A stretch of DNA of 64,000 nucleotides, taken from assembly GCA_947179485.1 (NCBI GenBank), contig OX359245.1:78789067-78853066 (forward strand), read 5' to 3'. A model generated the notes under the pieces. That model saw only the letters and a program-made list of their open reading frames with translations. It ran no database searches and was not told the origin of the DNA. This DNA is from Allacma fusca (taxonomy: Eukaryota > Arthropoda > Collembola > Symphypleona > Sminthuridae). This document shows, piece by piece, positions 11,501 to 23,249 of this stretch. The translations under genes were made by a program, and so were the position numbers. The stretch's first letter is position 1, and each line of letters opens with the position of its first letter.

Positions 11501-12140
11501 AGCCTGCGGATTTGCCACCCAGATAATCTCAACAGTTACCTTTATAATGCTCACGTATTTCTATGTGCTCTTATTTGTATGAGCAAGCATTTGAACTTTT
11601 TTGCAACACAGCAGAGGCACTATTTGGAAGAAGTAAAATTAACAATTTATATATTAAAACACAATGAGTAGAATTTGGTAAAATATTTCAGAAAACTTTC
11701 AAGTTTAATAACAATTTTAGTAGCGAAAAATCCCAAATTCAATTTATCCCCTCTGTGCTTCTGTTATTCTGGATTGCATGCTACTACAGTATTCATAATT
11801 TGAAAATTAATTTTGTTGTAATTAAGTCCCTACTTACTCGTTCCATCCCATATAAGTTCTTGCAATGGGTCCGTACTCTTTCCCAATATCCATGAACGTT
11901 TTTGACATATTCTTAGTGAAGAACCATAGAAAGCCTCCTATAAATGGGATGGACCGAACTTCTAAACAAAAAATGGAACAGGATAGAACGTCAATAAGAG
12001 TCGTAGAAATAATCTAAATTAAACAAAAAATTAAACTCACGTGGTGGATACAGTCCATCTTGTTTCGCTGTCGTTTTCTTTTCTAGCTTAAACAGGAAAA
12101 GAATTACGCAGAGCAAAACTGTCACAGTCCAGGGTATCAT
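8509..12140 (-). CDS. Cytochrome P450, CYP2-clade like, six exons, 486 aa
   Basis: Microsomal-type haem-thiolate monooxygenase. I read exons (minus strand) at 12140-12041, 11961-11838, 10212-10109, 9883-9616, 9514-9264 and 9122-8509. All have GT-AG borders, phases agree and the total is 1461 bp. The N-terminus has a hydrophobic anchor (VTVLLCVILFLFK) followed by a basic stretch and a short PP hinge then IPFIGG. Exon 4 begins with the GIIWAD helix-C segment. The last exon has the oxygen-binding I-helix (AAALDTTSST), the K-helix EVLRL-type motif in the variant form ELFRM, and the haem loop FGHGRRSCVGESLA with the cysteine ligand. The length is normal for the family. Microsomal arthropod P450s of this clade (CYP15/18/303-307 relatives) act on hormones or xenobiotics; the substrate cannot be read from the sequence. 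A P450 reductase partner is expected. Confidence 0.9.
10542..10955. mobile_element. MITE-like element in P450 intron 3-side region
   Basis: A 14-bp perfect inverted repeat TAGGGTGGCGTCAG is present at both ends. The inside holds GTCCGT-rich sequence and two diverged copies of a ~150-bp segment containing AAAACTACTGAACCGATTTC. It lies in the 1.6-kb intron between exons 2 and 3 of the P450 gene. No clear TSD is visible, so the superfamily is undetermined. Confidence 0.6.
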
Positions 12141-14600
12141 TATTAACAAGACAATTCTTGGAAACTATCTCTCTTTGAGAGCATACAGATTTTGAATGCC
12201 ATTCCTTTATATTTCAAGTTCATGTATACTCAGGTAAAGTCTGTGTAATCGGGTTGGTTTTTAAGAATTATTAAGTAAGTATTTGTCTTCATACTTTATA
12301 TTCTGAAAAGATTGAGATAATCTGATTTCTATGAACTATTCTGCGATGTTTCTGGGAATACGTTTAATAATCGTGAGAAGTATTTGGAATGAGGCGCGTC
12401 CGAATATTTATTGGGAGGGGGGAGGGGTGTGTGGGGCAACATTTTAAATTAATTTTTATTACTTACGTATAGCGGCTTTCTATGTATATAATTACATATA
12501 GGTTTACATACGTAATATTTCTCGCGCTAGCTTACATATAAGCAGGCGTCGTATCCGGCCTGCCTTGTTTTGTTGAATTAAAATTTTCTGACGGCAAGGT
12601 AAATGATGCGCGTATTTTAGAAATTTTTGATTTGAACACCAAATTCTAGTAAACTTTTATAAACTTGAAATTGAGACACCATAGAGTCAATGGACTCATT
12701 CTGCTAGTTTTGTGTAGTATGGTTCGATCTGTACTTTGATTTTTTGGCTGGTATTCTCGAAGCGCAGGACCACGTCATATTTGTTTCCGAACCAATGAAC
12801 ATGTTCCGTGTGAATTTACTGTAATTATATCAGACCATTTGTAAAAATTATTTGTGACTGTGAATTGTTTTAAAAAAAAATTCCACCCACGAACGTGCTT
12901 GAACTCTGAAATTCTATTTTAATTCTGTTTGAAAATCTAAATAAATGCAAAATCATTACCACATGTGCAAATAACGGTCGTCTTTTAAAACTTTAGATAG
13001 ATGGAATTTACAAAAAATTGTGAACACATAAAAATGTCTGGAATAATTAGAACGCTGTAATTTCTTTCTAAACACAGTGAGTAGAATTTTATGAAAACAA
13101 TCAGAAAATATTTAGGTTTTATAGGAATTTTAGTAGCAAAATATAGGCAAAGGGATAAATCGATTCCTAAAAAACTGATAGGGGGGGGGTGTAAGTTAAT
13201 ATCCTTTCCCTCCCTGCCTATACATATACTTTTGGGGGTGACAATGTTTCCTCTGCACCCTATTCCGGGCTGCCTGCTTGGAATTACATGGTACAGATTA
13301 CAGAATAAATAATTTGGGTCCAGAAAGTATTAAGGCGGGAAGTTAAATGCGATATTTGACGAATCAACAATTCTAAGACACTCTATTAATCTTCTATTAT
13401 GCTTTTGTTTTCCCGTTGTTCAAAGGGAAAAACATATAACATTATCCAAGGCATCCTTTACTGTATGTAAAAATATTGAAGTAATTTATGTTAATAACGA
13501 TAATAATTATTTACTCAGTCGAATTTTGGTCTTAGCCCTTTTACTTGATTATCGGGCTTTTCAGTGATCCTTATCTTACATTATTCATAAACTACAAATT
13601 CATTTTGAGTCTGTATTTTTTGTAAAATGATCAGATTTCTAGATAACTAGTGTCCCTTCATTTCATGTAAATACATTTGAGTAATTCATATGCAAAGATA
13701 TAATCCTGATTTAAAAACAGCACACTGTGAGGAAAACACTCATTAGCATAAAAAAACGTAACATCAATCATATCTATAGAAATGAATTACGTATTTTCTG
13801 GAAATCTAAATTTTAAACAGAATTATTCATGCACTTCGTGACGTTCACATGTTAAGCTACTTGGGTTTTGTGCGTTACTTCAGAGAAAACGTGATCCAAG
13901 TTTGAAGATGACCTTTTTGAAGGTGAAAAACTAATTTTGAAGCTAAACGAACACCTCGAGGTATCCAGGTTCTGAGGTTATTATTTATTGACGTTTTTTA
14001 TGTGAGGAAATACTTTATGTGGTGTACGGAAGAGTCGGAAGTGTGATGTGATAACATAAATAAGAAAAAAATCTTGAAATTATCCATCACCAAAACAACA
14101 ACACTTCAATAGACTTAGCAGAGACTGTGTTGGGAATAATAAATCGAAAATTGAAGTCAGTAGTAATTTGTCAATCTGACGATTTGGTTTTCGTTTCAGA
14201 TATTTTGTCACTGCAGAATATTCTCCTCTGTGTTCATCAATTCTGACATTATTCCGTCAGTACGCTTTGCGTATGAGTAGATTTTATGGTATGATTTCGA
14301 ATTTGATCGAATATTGGAACTTTAGATGTTGCGCGTGGACTCGGGTGTGTTTTTACATGTGCTTTTACTTTGATTTGTTTACGTGTGCACTGGTCATGCG
14401 CCTTCTGGATTTGCGTCTTTTTATTACCGAGATAGAATGGTTAGTTATATCAAGTGCATTTTCAAGGTTTTGAATTTAAACATCACGGTGTGATATCAAG
14501 TTGAGATTACTTTGAAATAATAATATCAGTGAGAAATGTTTTGTATGCTTGATGATGAAATCAATAATAATCATTCAAATAAAGGTCCTGAATTTTACGC
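11838..14600. repeat. Segmental duplication, copy 1 (P450 5' part and upstream flank)
   Basis: From P450 exon 2 through exon 1 and the upstream DNA, this aligns with 18140-20765 in the same orientation. Shared landmarks include the CATTCCTTTATAT block just upstream of exon 1, a G-run after GAGGCGCGTC, the CAAATTCTAG...AAACTTTTAT block and the TTGATGAAAT block near 14550. Apart from exons 1 and 2, 12141-14736 shows no gene. Confidence 0.75.
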
Positions 14601-15072
14601 ACCCGAAAATATTAAGCGACAAATCCTCTCAATCACTGCCACAAATAATTATGTTTACTTCTACTTTTAATTAATTTTTGGTAGGTTTTCCTAAATCCTA
14701 GCTTTTCCAAGTCGAATTAATTCGCAGAAAAATATAGTTAAAATCAGGGGTGGATAACGTTATTCATAACGTTATTGAATAACGTTATTATCGGAAAAAA
14801 AGAGAAAACGGTTTACAGTAACGAAAACGAAACGGAAACTATGTAATAACGTTAAACTAAAACTAACCCAAAGGTTGGATTTGCAAAACCAAAAACGTTA
14901 ATCATAACCAAAAATATAAACGTTATTTTCCGTTTTTACCAATCCCATGCATTGCCATCTTGTAAGCTCCAAAAAAGTAAAAGCCTGATCTTAAATGAGA
15001 CACGTAAAACGCTTCTATTTCGTATCACTTCAGCTAATTCTTTCAACAGGTGCTCTCCTTATGACTTACATA

Positions 15073-16609
15073 CAGTGTTGCGACCAAATGCAAATAATAT
15101 TTGAAAATTCAATTTCAAATGCGAATCAAACCAAATACAAATATACATTTTCTAATAAATTGGTTTATCGAATCAAATTCGGTTGTGTTTGTAATTTGAA
15201 ATTGGTTTTGAAATACGGATGAACTTCAAATCAAATATGATTTTATCATTTGAAAACCAAATCAATTTCGAATCCAGATTGACTTAATGCAAATTTGAAT
15301 TTGAAATTGGTTTTGAACTTGGTTTTTAATTGTAGCGCATAAAGTATAAAATATTGAAATCTTCTGGACTATTGAACGATCGATTTGTGGATTACTTACA
15401 AGGATTGCATTACTTGCAAATACTTGCCCCGTGTTTCTTACTATTAACGTTGTGATCACGATTTCACTTGGTTTCTAATACAATTTTTGTAGTATATCGA
15501 AACAGCTACCAAAATTATTATAAAATAAAATTCCAACTGTACAACGGACGAACAGGAATATACTCAAGAACCAGCAGTTGACGAAACTCAAGTAGTTCAT
15601 GCTCAATATACGCATCCATCGCCCACGACCATTTCAAAATCAAACATTAAGTCAACATACACAAGTAATTGCTTACTAGTGTACAAACAATATGCTAAAT
15701 AATCAACATACTTTAACTTTTAGTTCTTGAATGCAAAGCCGGGCGCCGAATTTTTAAACAAGAAAAAAAAAGATAACGTATTCAAAAGACAAGTAAAGTA
15801 GTTTTTTTAAAATCCCAAGTGTACCGCCGGGGATTTTTTTTCCTACTTAATTTAATTAAGCGTTTTTTTTGTCCTTTCCTTTTTTAATTCATGCTTTGTA
15901 CATGGTAATTTAGGACTATTAAAACCTAGGGGACATCCCCGAAGAAATGCCTGCGAATGTTAACCTGAACACGATGTTCTGTATAAAAGTCAAATGAACA
16001 GGCCTAATCTTTATTCAATGAATGAATTGGAAGCGTATTTAGCTTCGTCCAGTGCCGCTTCCTCATCTCTGAAAAATGGGGTGCTTTGGTGGTGGAAGGT
16101 TACTATTTTTAACTACTATTTTTGCAGCTTTTAAATTGTTTTATGACAATGAACACTCATTCCATAATGTGTCAAAAATGGCTAGATTTGATTAGGAGCT
16201 TCAACAACTGGTGTGCTTATTCGCAACAGGAACCGACTTATTGACTGAGAAAAGGATGGCAATGCATGCTGTTACTACTTAAACTTGTAAAAAGGCTTGA
16301 CACAGTTGTTACCAAAATACTTAGTGAGCTTAAAGAGTAGAATTGTTTGGCTGACTTATACTTAACCATATTCGCCTGTTTGGGCTAGCTGAAACTTGAA
16401 AAACCAAGTTCAAATCCAATTTCAAATCAAATTCAATTTCGGATAATTTGATGATTTGAAATGCAAATAAAATTCGGATTCAAATGAAACACTGCATTTG
16501 GTTTGGTCAAACCGGTTATTTATTCAATTGATTTGGTTTTTCAAATTCAAATCAATTTAGGAGGTGTGCAATTTCGGATTTGAAAATATTTGATTTGGTC
16601 GCAACACTG
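15073..16609. mobile_element. hAT-type transposon G (inside F), AAATTTGAAT word tracts
   Basis: The exact TSD is CTTACATA (15065-15072 and 16610-16617). The TIRs match perfectly over 17 bp (CAGTGTTGCGACCAAAT). The tracts at 15085-15330 and 16385-16600 are CAAATTTGAA/TTTGAAATT words. A transposase 3' remnant lies at 16021-16280. Confidence 0.94.
16021..16280 (+). pseudogene. hAT transposase C-terminal remnant in element G
   Basis: The 5' part reads NELEAYLAS... then VLWWWK, the typical acidic segment and WW(K) before the dimerisation region. A probable intron (GT near 16100, TTTTTGCAG near 16127) follows. After it, pieces in one frame read HNVSKMARFD, a stop, then LFATGTDLLTEKRMAMHA, matching the order LSKMAR, LFSTG, LLTEKR of hAT dimerisation domains. 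Internal stops make it dead. Confidence 0.7.
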
Positions 16610-17217
16610 CTTACATATATAGAAATGCATAGCAACTACAGAAAGTCATTCCTTAGCCATTTACATTAGGTAATTGCTTACACATAAACAAGTAACGGTC
16701 ATCATTGTTAGTGTTCATTTGATGTAACAAACAAAAGCAAATACCGAAATGGAACGAAAAAGGACGAGCGTGGTGTCCGATTTTTTTCCAATACAATCTT
16801 CGAGAAAACAACTCCCGGTGTTTAGTGGAAGGGTGTGATTCAATAACACGGGTGAACCTTGCACCACATGTTTAATACAATTTCAATTGTTGTCAATTGT
16901 GATTTTAAAAATGAGCCACCTGTACTATTGTGTACTGTATAATAATATTAAAAAATATCAATGATTGCGAAAATTCAGGATAAAAAATTCTCATAACCGT
17001 TTTTAACCGTATAACCGTATGTCATGAAAGCTGTAGCCGTAATTTTGGAAAACTGTTTTTAACCGTTTAACTGAATAGCACTGAAGCCGTAGCAGTTTTT
17101 ACCAATAACCATTTCTTCAGATAACGTAAACGAAAACGTTAACGTAAATAATTCTGACAGAAACTTTAAGGTAATAACCAAAACCATATTTTTCGGTTTT
17201 CCATCCCTGGTTAAAAT

Positions 17218-18143
17218 ATTATAAAACGTCCGCACATTTTGATTTTCTAATGTATTTTGACACTTAGCGTTGGAAAATTCATTGACTTGCAAAGTTCTAT
17301 CATGTAGGAAATGTTCCTACTTTAACAATTGAGAACATGATCCTTCTACCATTTCTAAATATATTTCAAAATCTCATGTTGTACTGAAGGGTGCCAGAAA
17401 GTGAATTAAATAAAAAGGGAGGGGAAAACATGAAGGAACTTCCGAGTCTATAGTAAATCTTTTCCCGATTTTCCAGAATTTGCTACATTTCGTTAACTCA
17501 AAACACTCATTCAGTGTGATGGAAAGTTTTGACAAAATCATTTTACCTGATTGTTGACATGACATTATTTTTCCCTGGAAGGTATCGATTGAGACCTATT
17601 GTCCTACTCACTCAGGACTAATTCCCTTATGACGGAGTTAGTAAATAATTACAAATTTTACATTTTAAAATTTTGAAATAACCGACTTCATCATATATCT
17701 ATACCTATATGTAGATCTCTTAACTTATACTTTCAAGAATAATTTCAGTCTCTTAAGGAACATCTCTGTTGGTGTATTTAATTGTTCTAAAAGCTTACGT
17801 CACCTATCACCGAAATTTCGAATCCTATTCAAAATGTGGTTGGATATTCAAAGTCACATATTTTTTAGCTAAAATTTTACCTTTTCAGCCGAGAAGAAAT
17901 CATCTAGTGCTTCAGCACCCTCGGGCTACGTTTGGTCAGTTAAGAGCTCATTTTCAAGAGATTCAACTGCAAAACAACAAAAATTGGGGGAAAAACGTTT
18001 TTCTTGATTCGCTTACATATGTATGTGTAAATACATTCAGAGTAATTACAAAAAACTTTACCAGTAGATAACATTTTAGTTTACAATGATGATGTTTACG
18101 CCCCGACGTTATATATGTATATATATATATATATATGTGCTAA
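17218..18143. other. Intergenic, no gene recognised
   Basis: Open frames here (for example 17769-18071) lack any family motif and have no matching splice structure. A TA-rich microsatellite lies at about 18109-18138. Confidence 0.5.
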
Positions 18144-18425
18144 GGTACGTGTAACGTAACTGGATCCATATTCTTTCGCAATGTGCACGGAAGTCCTTGC
18201 CATATTTGTAGCGACCATCTGAATGATAAATGGGATGGACCGAGCGTCTAAAAGACAATTAAAGAAATGTGATAATACGGAAATAAGTATGGTAGAAACA
18301 GTATAAATAACAAACTAAATCTCACTTGGTGGATATCGTTCATATTGTTTCGATGTCGTTTGCTTTTTAAGTTAAAAAACGAAAAGAATAGGGCATAGCA
18401 AAACTGTCACAGTTCAAGGTATCGT
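18144..18425 (-). pseudogene. P450 pseudogene, exons 1 and 2 only
   Basis: Exon 1 (18425-18326) aligns base for base in length with P450 exon 1, but its start codon is ACG and it has two in-frame stops (TGA at codon 4, TAA later). Exon 2 (18247-18144) reads ARSIPFI...HIAKEYG, homologous to VRSIPFI...DIGKEYG of the intact gene. No copies of exons 3-6 were found below 18144, so the duplication was truncated inside intron 2. Confidence 0.8.
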
Positions 18426-20765
18426 TATTGACAAGGGAATTGTTGAGAAGGTCCGGATTTTGATTACCATTCCTTTATATTTTCGAAGAAGATATATGTA
18501 ACTATTCTATTAAAATTGTTTTGATCGGATTAATTTTAAAAAATATTTCTACAAAATTCCTTCTTACTTTATTTTGTGACAAGACTGAGATTATTCAACT
18601 GACTTCCATGAACTATTGTCATGTTTCACGGAAGACGAGCGGAATATTCGTGAGAAGTGTACTTGAAATCAGGCGCGTTTAGTCAGGTGGGGGGGGGGGT
18701 GATTTTAAATAAATTGTAGTAACTCACTTGAAATGTTTGACGAATTTAGTTACAAATTAAGTAATGAAGCTTTCACAAAACAAATTCAGCAAAAACTTCT
18801 GCAAAACAAATGCAGGGTGTGAATTACAAATTTCAGATTCGAACACAAAATTCTAGCAAACTTTTATGAACTTCAAATTGAGCTACCATAGAGATTGTTT
18901 GCTATTGTTCTGGGAAAGGTTCGTGCTGTTCTTTGATTTTTTGTTTGGTCTAGGCGAAGCTTGTTAACACTTACCATGCCATACCTATAGCTGCTCCACT
19001 ATCTTGAACCACGGAACATGCTCTGTGTGAATTTACTGTATATCACTCCATTTGTTACAAATATATGTGCCATTGAATTGTTTGAAGTAAAATTTTCTGC
19101 CAACATGTATAATTTGGTATTTATTATAACCTTTTTGCTGACAATAACTTCCACAAACACTATACGAGAAGGTTATTTGGCTCGATCAAATTGTCCGGTC
19201 TGTTTGTTACACAGAAATGGTCTTAATTCTCTGATCTAAAAGTTTGAACAATGTGAACCGGAACAATCCCGGATTCTTTTGTGTGTCTAAACGGGCTCCG
19301 GGGGCTCAAAATTCAAATAACTATGGTTATTTTTGTATTAATCTATCGCGTAGAATGTTACAATTTCTTCTTAAACACAATGCATAGAATTATATAAACA
19401 ATTTCAGAAAATATTTAGATTTGATAGGAATTTTAGTAGCAAAAAATTAGCAAATCTTTAAATCGATTCTTCAAATCTGGGGCACAGTTGTACATATATC
19501 CTGTCCATCCCTGACTATACTTCTGGCGATGACAGGTTCCCCCCGCCCTATCCCGGAGTACCTGCTTGGAATTACATGATACAGATTATGGAATAATTAA
19601 CTAATTCGGGTCGAGAAAGCAATAAGGTGGGAAACGAAATGCAAAATTTGGAAAATAAACAATTTTATGCTTTTGTTTTTCCGTTCTTCCAAGGGATAAA
19701 CATGTCACATCAACCAAGACATCCTTCATTGGCTGTAAAAACATTAGAGTAATTTATGTGGAAATATGCAATCTTGAATTAAAAACGGCTCGCTGTGAGA
19801 AAAATAGTCATTTATGTAAGGTTTTATAGCATTATTAATCTTAATTACGACTAAAATTACGTATTTTTCAAAATCCTAGATTTTAACGAGACTTACTCAT
19901 GCATCTGGAGACAGCCAGGTTATAAATTACTTGGTTCTTGTGAGTCGGTTCAGAGAATAATTATGTGATACGACTTCGAGGATGATCTTTTTGAAAGTAA
20001 AAGGCTATAAATTTGATGCTGAAGGGATATCAGCAGTTCTCCAGGTTCCGAGGTAATTCTTATTGACATTTTGGATGTAAGGAAATACTTTCCTTGGTAT
20101 ACGAAAGAATTGGAAGTGAGATAAAAAAAATAGGATACAATGCTTTATTTATCTAGTCCAAAAATGAGTGCGTCGTGCGACACTTCAATAGAATTGACAG
20201 AGACCGGTTTTGTGGATGATAAATCAAAAATTCATTTCAGTAATAATTTAAGAAGTAACTTTGTACAATTTTGGGAGTGGAATTTGATAATATTTCGTTG
20301 AATAGAATATGAACCCAATTCTGTTGTTCATGTTTTGACTTTTATGGAAGCATTTCAAGAACTTTTTTAATTAATATCAACCATGTTGAAATAATTGGAA
20401 TACGTTAAATTAATACGTTAAAATTATTTGGTCACGTAATTGTATTAAATCTGCACTCCATTTCTAATCTTGAAACTTTTGCTATTGCTTGAGCTCTCTG
20501 CTTTAAGTTAGTGCATGTGGCTTTGGTATGATTTGTACATGTATGTACATATGTAATTATATACTGGACATGTGTATTCTGAACTTGCGTTTTCTTATTA
20601 GCAAAATCGGATAGTTATTTCCATGAAGTATACCTTTTCAAGGTGTGGCATTCAATTATCGCGTTATTTTAAATTGAGAATGCTTTGAAACAATACTGTT
20701 AATGAGTAATATTTTGTATACTTGTTGATGAAATAAATTGTAATTCAAATAATGATCTATGATAG
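18144..20765. repeat. Segmental duplication, copy 2
   Basis: Diverged copy of 11838-14600 in the same orientation (see that entry). Upstream of the pseudogene it contains no other gene I can recognise. Confidence 0.7.
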
Positions 20766-23249
20766 TTGGCGTTATACATTCTTTGGTTTTAAACATACAT
20801 AATTAGTACGCCAGGAAATTGTCAGCGACTGACCCGAGGACAACATCACTCGGTCGTCAACGAACAGCATGAAAAAATCAACCATATTTTAGAAAATAAA
20901 TGGGTGCAGATCCACTAAGTGTTTGTACATCCAGAGTTGAAATTTTAATAGAAATTCAAAATCCTTTATTGTCAAAATCACATTTTCCCTGGGTTTTACA
21001 GATACCAAAATCATGAGTGACAAAACCGAACAACTCACTGCCGATATTTTTTTTAACCCTGGCCCTAAATTTTTTCCCTGATTGGACCAGGGTGGGCCAC
21101 CCTGTTAATCCAACCCTGGTTGAAATCAAAAATGTAAATCTGTCCATATTAAGGGTACCAACAATGATAATTCCGCCAAATACTACTGTGTTGAGTTTTT
21201 CTCCAATCACATTTGGCAGATAAATTTAAAATTGTAGATCTCTGTCTCTCAAGTCTCATCCCATTGCAAAGGCCGTAAAAATACCTTCAAGTTGCAATTG
21301 ATTCATCGATTGCAGTTTTGGATTTGTATTATTAATATTTCTCAAATAATTACTGTGTCTGCACAGACCTCTTAATAGATCATTGAATATTTGCAAAAAT
21401 AGTGGTAATTTGTTGCAAGGGTTGATAATTGTTTCAAGTTGCGTTAATACATAATTCTGGATCTCCTGAATTCTAATATTTCAAAAGCCAGGGCTGGTTA
21501 TATCATTGCTGCGCAAGTTCGTGAACGTTTTAGATATGATGGCTTCCTATGGTGCTGTTATCGAAAAAGATTAACTTTTTTAAAACTTTATTATCTCATT
21601 TTTAAAAAAATCAGTAATAATTATTGTGATTGAATTTTATAAGGTAATAAATTTCTGGGGTACCGACGGCTATTGTTGTTAACTCTGAAAAGGAATTTTC
21701 AATAAATGTTTATAATTTTCTTTCAAAATTTCAAGTATTTACTTATCTGCCAATTTGAAATCAAAATTTAAGTACCTTTTGCTGTCATATTTATGGGAAT
21801 GCTTTTTTATTGCTAAAATGCGATTTATTGAATTGGTGACCGGTGTAAATTTAAAAATAAATCTAACAATCTAGTATTCTAAAAATAATCTACAAATACG
21901 ACAGTAGTACACCAATTGGTGGGATAGGAAGAACATTCACACATCCATGAGCAAATTGAACTATATTACTTGCGCTTACAATAATTTTATTGCATCCATT
22001 AACGGTTTCATATGTTTGAGCGTCCGGACGTTCCAATTGTCTGCAAAGAAATTTGGGGGAGGCAATTGTGTGCCCACTTTTTAGAAATTGTATTAAAGTT
22101 TTTTTTTTGTTAAAAATTGGGATGAAACCTTAAAAATTCCTAAAATCGTTTCCTTGATTAACTTTTTTCATTGTTTAAGAATAAATTGCAGCATTCTGTT
22201 TCTTCTAAACAAATCATTATGTTTGTACCTGGTTGAAAAATATTTTTCTCAACCTAGCTCATGCAAGCAAGAGCATATAGTAAATACATACTTGGAGAGG
22301 CTGGATCATCAAGTTAACTGCAGAAATTTTAAGGGTAATACATCCGACTGTCAGACAGAAGAACACAAAATCAATAATTTGAAGAAAATTTGTGCCGGAG
22401 TCTTTGTGTTCAAAAGTCAAAATTGATACCGAACGGTGAGATCTACAATTTCGGATGGACAAATTATGATTGACAAGTCGTGGGTCATGCTTTGACAGCC
22501 CGACTAAGATTTTTTTTAAAGACGATCGAAATTTTCACTCGTGCTAATGATTTTGAATTTATTTGCATTATTTTATTGCAACCAGTATTAAAAATCAAAA
22601 TACAATTTCAAACTTGAATACCTAATGATCAGTTGAATACAGTAGTAGGAATCGAACTTCCCCCGGCAGGTCAAGAACACTTGTCAAATCAGACTCTTTT
22701 CAACAAACAAGGTATAGGGTCAATCTGCCTACTTACATATATGAGCTAGTGAAAGAAAAATTGCACTTATAACCTTGTAAGGACAAACGCTTGAATGATG
22801 CTTCCAAGCGAATAAAAAAAATGTGTCCCCCTCCTGTTTGTTTATAACGCTCCGAAGTGCCTGTATGAAGTACAGGAAATTTCATATCAAGTTATTTCCA
22901 AAAGTACCTGCCAAAATATAAAGACTGAGCTGTACTGATATGCCCTTACAGAGGGAATGCTAACTAAGAGGAAACTATGGATATAGCAAAGGAAATTCAC
23001 CGGATGCGAAAAGATTATTTGAGCCAGCTTTCCGCGATGGAGCAATGGCGTTTTATTAGTATTAAAACATCCAGAGCGGTCTTCAGATCTGCATACGTCT
23101 CTCCCTTCATTATCAAATTATTGGAAGGTATAATTACTTAATTTCTTAGCATAGCTGTCAACACTTACTTCTGAGTAAGACAAGAAATATTCGCCTAATT
23201 TCAAAAATTTATTCCCGGTTTTAAAAATAACATTATTTGCACATTTAAG
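20766..23249. other. Intergenic before gene X1, no gene recognised
   Basis: Short overlapping frames at 20956-21223 and 22154-22462 have no family motif. The stretch near 23050-23130 aligns weakly with the leader DNA upstream of the other X genes, so the 55-codon open frame starting at 22977 is probably chance. Confidence 0.5.

Larger units (their letters stand above)
14745..17209. mobile_element. hAT-type transposon F, AACGTT/AACCGT word tracts
   Basis: The exact TSD is GTTAAAAT (14737-14744 and 17210-17217). The TIRs are CAGGGGTGGA and CAGGGATGGA. The tracts at 14755-14940 and 16985-17195 are of ATAACGTTATT and AACCGTTTT type. A short plus-strand reading near 16749 (MERKRTSVVSDFFP, later CTTC) loosely resembles the zinc-finger N-terminus of hAT transposases, but it contains a stop and is only suggestive. 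Element G is nested inside. Confidence 0.9.

Noticed and set aside
22977..23143. 55-codon open frame before X1
   Set aside because: The DNA aligns with the non-coding leader of the other X genes, which do not keep this frame.
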